64,000 bases of DNA from Pleodorina starrii (taxonomy: Eukaryota; Chlorophyta; Chlorophyceae; Chlamydomonadales; Volvocaceae). The position numbers were made by a program, and so were the translations under genes. The notes beneath the pieces are model-generated. The model was not told the DNA's origin and ran no database searches. It worked only from the letters and a program-made list of their open reading frames with translations. Shown here piece by piece: positions 58,425 to 64,000 of this stretch; positions within the stretch are counted from its first letter, which is position 1; each line of letters starts with the position of its first letter. The stretch lies in contig BRXU01000006.1 in NCBI GenBank assembly GCA_030267565.1, positions 1,476,001 through 1,540,000 on the forward strand, given 5' to 3'.

Positions 58425-59450
58425 TCAAACTAGCATAGAAGACCGCCGTACCCAGATGTTGTGAACTAATTCAGCTAAGCCGCGTTGATTGTCCGCGCCC
58501 GTAACAGCAAGCATAGGCGGTGAAATGTAGTCGCCTAAAATGACACCTAGGGTGCTAAAACCCTTACGTATATCGTCGTACGCCGAACACTCCATCAGCA
58601 CATGATATTCGTCTTCAGTACCACTATCACAGACCCTACAAGTACGCTCAGACCTCTGCCGTCCAGCAGGTCGATTATTCTCAATAGGCCAGGCTCCTAG
58701 ACGAAAACGCAAAAGAGAAGCATAGGGTTTGGGGGGGATATACCCAGCCGTATGTTTCGGCATCCCCATCCAGTGCGTGTGCCGACACATCTTCACACCG
58801 GGCTTGTGGTTATCAGAAACGAACTCACGCGGGGGCGTGAGAAGCCTGCTGTTAAGCCAGTCTTCATCAAACCTCTGCTCCAACGTCCAAATCAAATTCC
58901 CAATATTAAGCGAACGCGACGCAACAAAGTCGACTTGGCCCTCCAAATCAAGACCCGGCGGGGGCTCCGGCCAGTGGTCCTGTCCCAAACACCTGAGTCC
59001 TCGTAAAACCAAGGCTCCCCACCCATGACCTGACAGGTCTGATTGAAGGGCAAGCCGAATTTCCTCACGAAACACTCTATGGAATACCGAACCCTTCGCA
59101 TCAACCAGCTTGTTCCAGAAACGGTAGATGAGAGAAGCCCAGTGAACATGCAACGGGCGCTGCCCGAATTCCCTGAACAGGATTTTGTTGTCCGGAATCT
59201 TGCGCAGACCCGCGAGCATCTTCAAGTACATGCGTTGCAGCCCAACCATCCGATTCTCTAGCGCCTTTTCAAAATAGCAGTACCGACCTTGGGGATCGCG
59301 ATCACGTTCGACCACTTGCAGAATGTACGACGGGCCCGTAATACTTGAATCAATAAGAGAACAAAGCTTGTACGACACGCGAAAATCTATCCGGTCCCTA
59401 TCTTCGCTATCCGCTGGGTGGTTCGATGAAGCGCTATTGCCTACCGCCAA
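58425..59450 (-). mobile_element. 5'-truncated non-LTR retrotransposon, C-terminal ORF end
   Basis: A 341-codon minus-strand frame without an ATG start encodes the region downstream of the reverse transcriptase in LINE-type elements. Its C-terminal part has the zf-RVT pattern: YASLLRFRLGAWPIENNRP, then a CX2CX8HX4C zinc knuckle (CRVCDSGTEDEYHVLMEC), then a DDIRKGFSTLG helix. No reverse-transcriptase catalytic motif or endonuclease is present in the window, so the copy is 5'-truncated, as is common for LINEs. The reading frame is intact for over 1 kb and its codon use is less GC-extreme than the host genes, which suggests a fairly recent insertion. It lies directly upstream of the membrane-protein gene in the same orientation. 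Confidence 0.85.
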
Positions 59451-61817
59451 GCCTCTGCAAGACGACGGTTATGTCTCTTCGCGGCAGCGGTACAAAATCA
59501 GCAGCACGGACGCTGGTACGTGGTACACGGTGATACCGTAAGGGTGCGATGGTTGCAAGGGGAACCAACTTCAGCACCGATCGTGAAGCCGTACTGGCTA
59601 AGCGGAATGCCCATTCCATCCCAGCGGCATGCTCTGCACAGGGAATGGGGTCATGCCAAAAGAGCGCCCAGGAGCCACCTCGCCCTACCCTACGACAGTA
59701 GTAATACCCACCCAGCCCATTAGAGCGGAAAGCACGGGTTGGAAACGGGAATGGGGGATTCGGCAGTCATCCGTCAAAGGCAATCATCCACCGCCCAAGA
59801 CAGTGCCCAGCCGTGCTTGAGACACTACACCGGATTGTCCGCGGGACTCAACCTCTACAAAGCCTAGCCATGCTCCAGATGCTCCGACCCTCTCCGTCCA
59901 CAGGCTCAAGGCTCTGCCCAGCGCCGGTCCTTACGTCTCTCATTCGGCCGGCAGCCCGGGACTAAACTGAAACTAGAATACTAAACTACCGGCACTAAAA
60001 ATACTGGCCAGCAGGAAAAGGACGTCAATAGTTGAGCAGACCCGCGTAGAGAGTCGGCTGGGGGTTGACTTGCCGTACTTGCAGCAAGAGCAGCGCTGGT
60101 CGCGGTGGCGGTGATGCAGCCGTGGGTGGGTGGGTTGGCGGGGGCATATCCCTACAAGGGTACCGTGTAACCGAAGAGTAGGACTGCCAGATGCATCAAA
60201 CCATGTTATGTGACCAGGAAGGGGATCGGCGCCCAACTGCCGTCCGCCCAACTGGGGGACTTTCCCGCCTGCACCGGCGCACCCACCACCTCGCGACGCC
60301 GCCCATCCATCGCCATCGCCATCGCAAGGTCAAGGTCCAAGCAGCTGCACGTGCAGCCAAGTCTGCCCCACCAGTATGCATGGACGCGCATGTTGCTGGG
60401 ATACGGTGGCAACATACGGTACCGGTAGCATGCCGTTATCGGGCTCGACTAAGCGGCGCCCACGTTGCTCGCGTGTCTCCCAAAGACATGAGGTCATGAC
60501 AACCCGGGACGCCCGACCCCGGGTGGGTTCCCGGGACCGGCATATCGCATGACACAGAGGATGCGGTAGGTCCCCTGCAAACCCCTCCCACGTCCCACCC
60601 TTCCGTCCGGAAGAAAAACCACTACAGTTATGTACTCACGGGGCCAGGGCGCACGCCAATCTCCAAAGCAAGTACCGGTAAGTGGTGGTCTGGCACGGCG
60701 GGACCGTTCCAGGTCGGCACTTCAAGCAAAGGGGGCCCCCGGCGGCATGGAAACACGCCACATATCGGCGCCACGAGATACGGTACGAGTTGGGTCTCAC
60801 GGAAACATTTAGCGTCACCGTTGTTACTAGGAGGATCACTTGTAATCACAGCCTCGATATGGCCAACGGTCGAACGGAATACGGACGGCTTTAAATCTTT
60901 CCCATGAAACTGGCAGAAAAAAACCCTAAGCCGCTCAGACAGCCTCGGCACCCACAAAACACGCACCGCACCGCAAAACGTGAATGCAAAAGCTACCGGT
61001 ACCTCGGGGCTGACGAAATAACGCACTCCTTGCCAAAGCAGGGCATCTCCAGCCGTGTCCTCAAAAAGGAAGGCCCGCCTTGCGCCGGTTGGTTTGAAAT
61101 CTTAACCGCCGCCATCTGCCGTACCCTCCCGCGATGCCTCACCCTGCCGCTCAAGCGCTGCCGCGCAAGCGCTGCCGCCAGGCCCGGCAGCGGCGGTCAG
61201 CGGGGCTGCCTGGCAGGCGGCCGAGCGGGATCTGAAGGCGCCGCCTGCAGATCGGACAGGTCGGCCTGTCGTACTGCTCGCAACCCCCACACGCGCGCAC
61301 ACACAGTCTCCCAAGCCATCAGACCCGGCTCAGCGCGTGCGCAACCTCGCTCCCTTCCAGTCCCCTCCCGCTCACGCCGGCGGCCGGATCGACACCGCCA
61401 CCGCCCCGAGGGCGCGCCGCGCCCTGTTGCACTGCGCCGCGCCGCGCGGCGCCGCGCGGCGCCGCGCCGCGTCACTTTACATACAGCTGCTGCTCGCCTC
61501 CAGTTCCCCCTGCCGTTGGACACCCCGGACCATCCCTGGTCGGGATGAAGAAAGGTAACGCGTACCCGACATCCCGCGGGCCCCCACCCCGCCAAGCTAC
61601 TGCATATGCCCATGCTTATTTAAATACAAGGCCGCGGAATGCGGTAACGTACGCTCGCTCACTCTGCTGTGACGTACGCTCGCTCACTCGCTCACAAGCT
61701 CGCTGCTGCTGTCCTCCTTCACCTCCTTTACCTCCTTTACCTCCTTTACCTCCTTCACCTCCTTCGCCTCCGCCTCCTTTGCCCAGCCAGACATATGTAC
61801 ACGCGCTTCACGCCTCT
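59451..61817. other. Intergenic, no gene recognised
   Basis: Extends from the retrotransposon's 5' edge to the stop of the right-hand gene. No recognisable domain. A minus-strand frame at 60628-61026 is open but unrecognised. TTACA at 61477-61481 is a possible poly(A) signal for the right-hand gene. A CTCCTTTAC nonamer repeat begins at 61720. Confidence 0.35.
61720..61780. repeat. CTCCTTTAC nonamer repeat
   Basis: Six or so imperfect tandem 9-base units (CTCCTTTAC, CTCCTTCAC, CTCCTTCGC) just downstream of the last exon of the right-hand gene. Confidence 0.85.
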
Positions 61818-63996
61818 TTACGCGGGGCTCAGGAACACGCCATCAAAGCTGCGGACCACCCGCTGCATACCCAGCAGCGCGTTCTGCGGGATGATTGGAT
61901 CAAGAGCAAAGCGAAGCGAAGCGAAATGAAGCAAAGCGAATTACGGGTCTCCAGTGGAAAGCACCTAGGATACGGTACACATACATGGAGTATGAGGGGG
62001 CAACGCGGCAATGAGAGGAGGCCTGGATCAGGGAACGATTCGTGTCCTGCCCCCAGCCAGGAGCCAGCGGCAGATGAGGTGGGAGGGCAGGATAGGACGG
62101 TGCACTGGGGCTGGCGGTGTCCGGAGTTTGGGTTGTCGCGAGGGGCTGTGGTGTTTGGGCAAGCAGTCGGAAGGTGCGTGGCCGCACGGCGGAACGGATA
62201 GCGGCATAAGTTTCTTGCGTTGGCGGCGCAACACGGCTACCGTACTTTTGGTTGGTTGGGAAAGCTCAATGTTGGAATGGACGCGGTGGCCGGTGTGGGT
62301 CAGTCTGACCTGGATGAGCTCCTCCTGCTTCTCCTTCCGCTCCGGCGTCTGCGCGGAGCCCAGCCGCCACGCCAGGTTGACCTGTGGCGGTACCGGTAGT
62401 TTGGGCACATACGTGCGGTAGTGCGGCAGAAGCACGGTAGTGTGGCAGATGTGCGGTAGTTTGGGCACATGCGTGGTAGTCAAGAAATTGTGCAAGCAGA
62501 GCCAAGCTGGCTACCGGCAGCGTCTCTATAACGAGGCCAACGGCCACGGCACGTTCCGTCGGACGCAAGTCCACGCGGTGAGCAGCAGGAAACCGGTACC
62601 GGTGCCTGTGCCGCTGCAGACATGACCCATGGGTCCATCCGGACAGCCACGCTGGTGACCTGACTGCCCGTGCGCGGGCTCGGGGAGCACGGGGCACGCA
62701 GCCGCACCTTGCCGGTCAGCTCCGCCCCCGAGTCCACGAACTTGACCACCACCATCTTGGCCATCGTGTGACGGACCTACAAGGCAGAGCAGAGCAGAGC
62801 AGAGCCGGGACACGCGAGGAGGAGGAGGAGGAGCGGCAGATAGGGGAGGAGGGTAGGTGAGGAGGAGCGGTAAAGGGTCGGGGGTTACATGAGGGAGGAG
62901 GGGCGCGGCGGAATCAGTTGGGATATGCGAGGAGCAGCGTTGCGCCAGGGGAGGAAGACGACGTGCTCCAGCAGGACACGCGGAGAGGTGGCCAACGCAG
63001 ACGGGGGAGGGGACGACGTGGTGAGCGCGCCGGGCGAGGCGGGTGGCGTGCGTGTTGGCGCCCCTTGCCCACTCGCATGTCGCATCCGACCTGCCCCCCA
63101 CCACGCGCCCCACACCTCACCACACCTCACCTCAACTCACTGCGCGCCCGCCCCTTTCCCCCTTTCCACCACGCCCGCCCGCCCGCCCGCCTAGTCCCCC
63201 CCCCTCGTCCTTGAGCGCTCTGCACCCGAGTCTTGCCGCCACCTTATCGCCACCTGCCGCGTCGTTTTCCCTTCAAAGCCCCATCCGCCGAGCCGATACG
63301 TGAAACAACTTCGCCCTCCCCACACTCCCCCAGTCCCTCGTCTGCCAGCCTGTCGGCCTATTGCCTATTTAGGCTGTCTCCAGACTCCACCCCCGCTCCG
63401 CCGCACCTTATCCTCAGGCAGTGCCTGATCCAACGCGTCCTCAATGCGCCCCTCCAGCTCCTGTTTGCAATGTGCATGGCGCGAGAGGGCGAGGACGAGG
63501 ACGGTTTTACGGGAGGAGTGCGGCGCACGGGTAGGCGGCAGCACAGCGCAGCGCAGCACAGCACAGGGGATCGCAGCGCGGCCGCGGCGACGCAAAGAAA
63601 CATAGAGGGATTGCGCGGGAGCTGCCGCCGCGGCCGCGGCCGCGGGCTCGCCGTCGTTGTTGTCCCGCCCGCCCACGCTTCCACCCCAGGCAGGCAGGCA
63701 GGCCCTCCGCCGATATGGAAAATTATTCGAGCGCGCAAGCGCAAGTCCGAGCGCGCCAAGCCCTCCCCAATCCAGATCGATGTAGGGCCCCCAGCAACCA
63801 ACCAGCCACGACCACGACATCTCCTCACATACATCACACGGTCGCAACCGCGTGCAGCCCGCACGACCCGAGACCGGTGGCCGGCGCCCGCTGCGCTGCG
63901 CCGCGCTCCGCGCCGCGCTGCGCCGCCCACCGATTACCTGTACCCGCGGATGAGGTAAAGACAGCGCGGCATAGGCAGCCCGCCCGGGCTGCTCAT
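61818..63996 (-). CDS. Multi-exon gene, family not recognised
   Basis: A chain of short minus-strand exons, all phase 0 with good splice sites: 63460-63407 (ELEGRIEDALDQALPEDK), 62776-62708 (TMAKMVVVKFVDSGAELTGK), 62659-62600 (VTSVAVRMDPW...), 62381-62310 (VNLAWRLGSAQTPERKEKQE) and 61883-61818 (LLGMQRVVRSFDGVFLSPA, stop). A likely first exon at 63996-63938 starts MSSPGGLPMPRCLYLIRGYR but ends in phase 2, so at least one exon between 63930 and 63480 is missing from the model. The pieces read like a small non-repetitive protein, an acidic helix followed by strands and a charged helix, but I recognise no family and assign no function. The third exon is the weakest and could be intronic; it carries a GACCCATGGGTC copy at 62624-62635. 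Confidence 0.5.
62624..62635. repeat. GACCCATGGGTC perfect palindrome
   Basis: Copy of the dispersed word inside a proposed exon of the right-hand unrecognised gene. Confidence 0.8.
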
Positions 63997-64000
63997 GCAA

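Noticed and set aside
1..64000. tRNA, rRNA or other structured RNA genes
   Set aside because: No cloverleaf with a credible T-loop and no rRNA-like block was spotted by eye; a covariance-model search would be needed to exclude small ones.

Overview
This window is nuclear DNA from a eukaryote, almost certainly a volvocine green alga (Chlamydomonas/Volvox/Gonium/Tetrabaena type); the species cannot be told from sequence alone. The evidence is: very high GC; genes broken into many short exons with G|GTGNG-type donors and CAG acceptors; abundant poly-Gln, poly-Ala and Gly/Pro runs from CAG/GCN/GGN repeats; intron microsatellites and minisatellites; TGTAA-type poly(A) words; and gene content typical of algae (an octotricopeptide-like protein with a RAP domain, a plastid ClpR subunit, plastid-targeted phosphoserine aminotransferase). 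Exon junctions were built by hand from reading frame, phase and GT/AG sites. Most genes close with consistent phase over their whole length.

Layout, left to right: a bromodomain protein (1194-7045, -); the small sigma subunit of adaptor complex AP-4 (8863-11936, -, complete, 144 aa); a PI31-like proteasome regulator (12511-17604, +, complete), divergent from AP-4 sigma; a nucleotide-sugar/triose-phosphate-translocator-fold transporter resembling SLC35C2 (19327-23428, +); a large OPR-like/RAP-domain putative organelle RNA factor (25590-30857, -), convergent with the transporter; a repeat-rich gap; an Arg/Ser-rich protein of unknown role (33296-35626, -); an AT-richer stretch with one weak gene candidate; a GNAT acetyltransferase (38706-42812, -) divergent from a plastid ClpR-type subunit (43256-48960, +); phosphoserine aminotransferase (51248-53062, -); a single-pass membrane protein with a long low-complexity tail (55237-58132, -); the 3' coding end of a non-LTR retrotransposon (58425-59450, -); and an unrecognised multi-exon gene reaching the right edge (61818-63996, -).

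The genes do not form an operon or pathway cluster; they are ordinary independent nuclear genes. Shared themes are plastid biology (ClpR, PSAT, the RAP protein, possibly the GNAT protein), proteostasis (ClpR, PI31) and membrane traffic (AP-4 sigma, the transporter).

Two dispersed short repeats cut across the genes and are the most unexpected signals. One is a 12-bp palindrome-like word (GACCCRTGGGTC) that lies mostly inside coding exons. The other is an element of roughly 55-70 bp found in seven degenerate copies, in both orientations, six in introns and one just beyond a stop codon.
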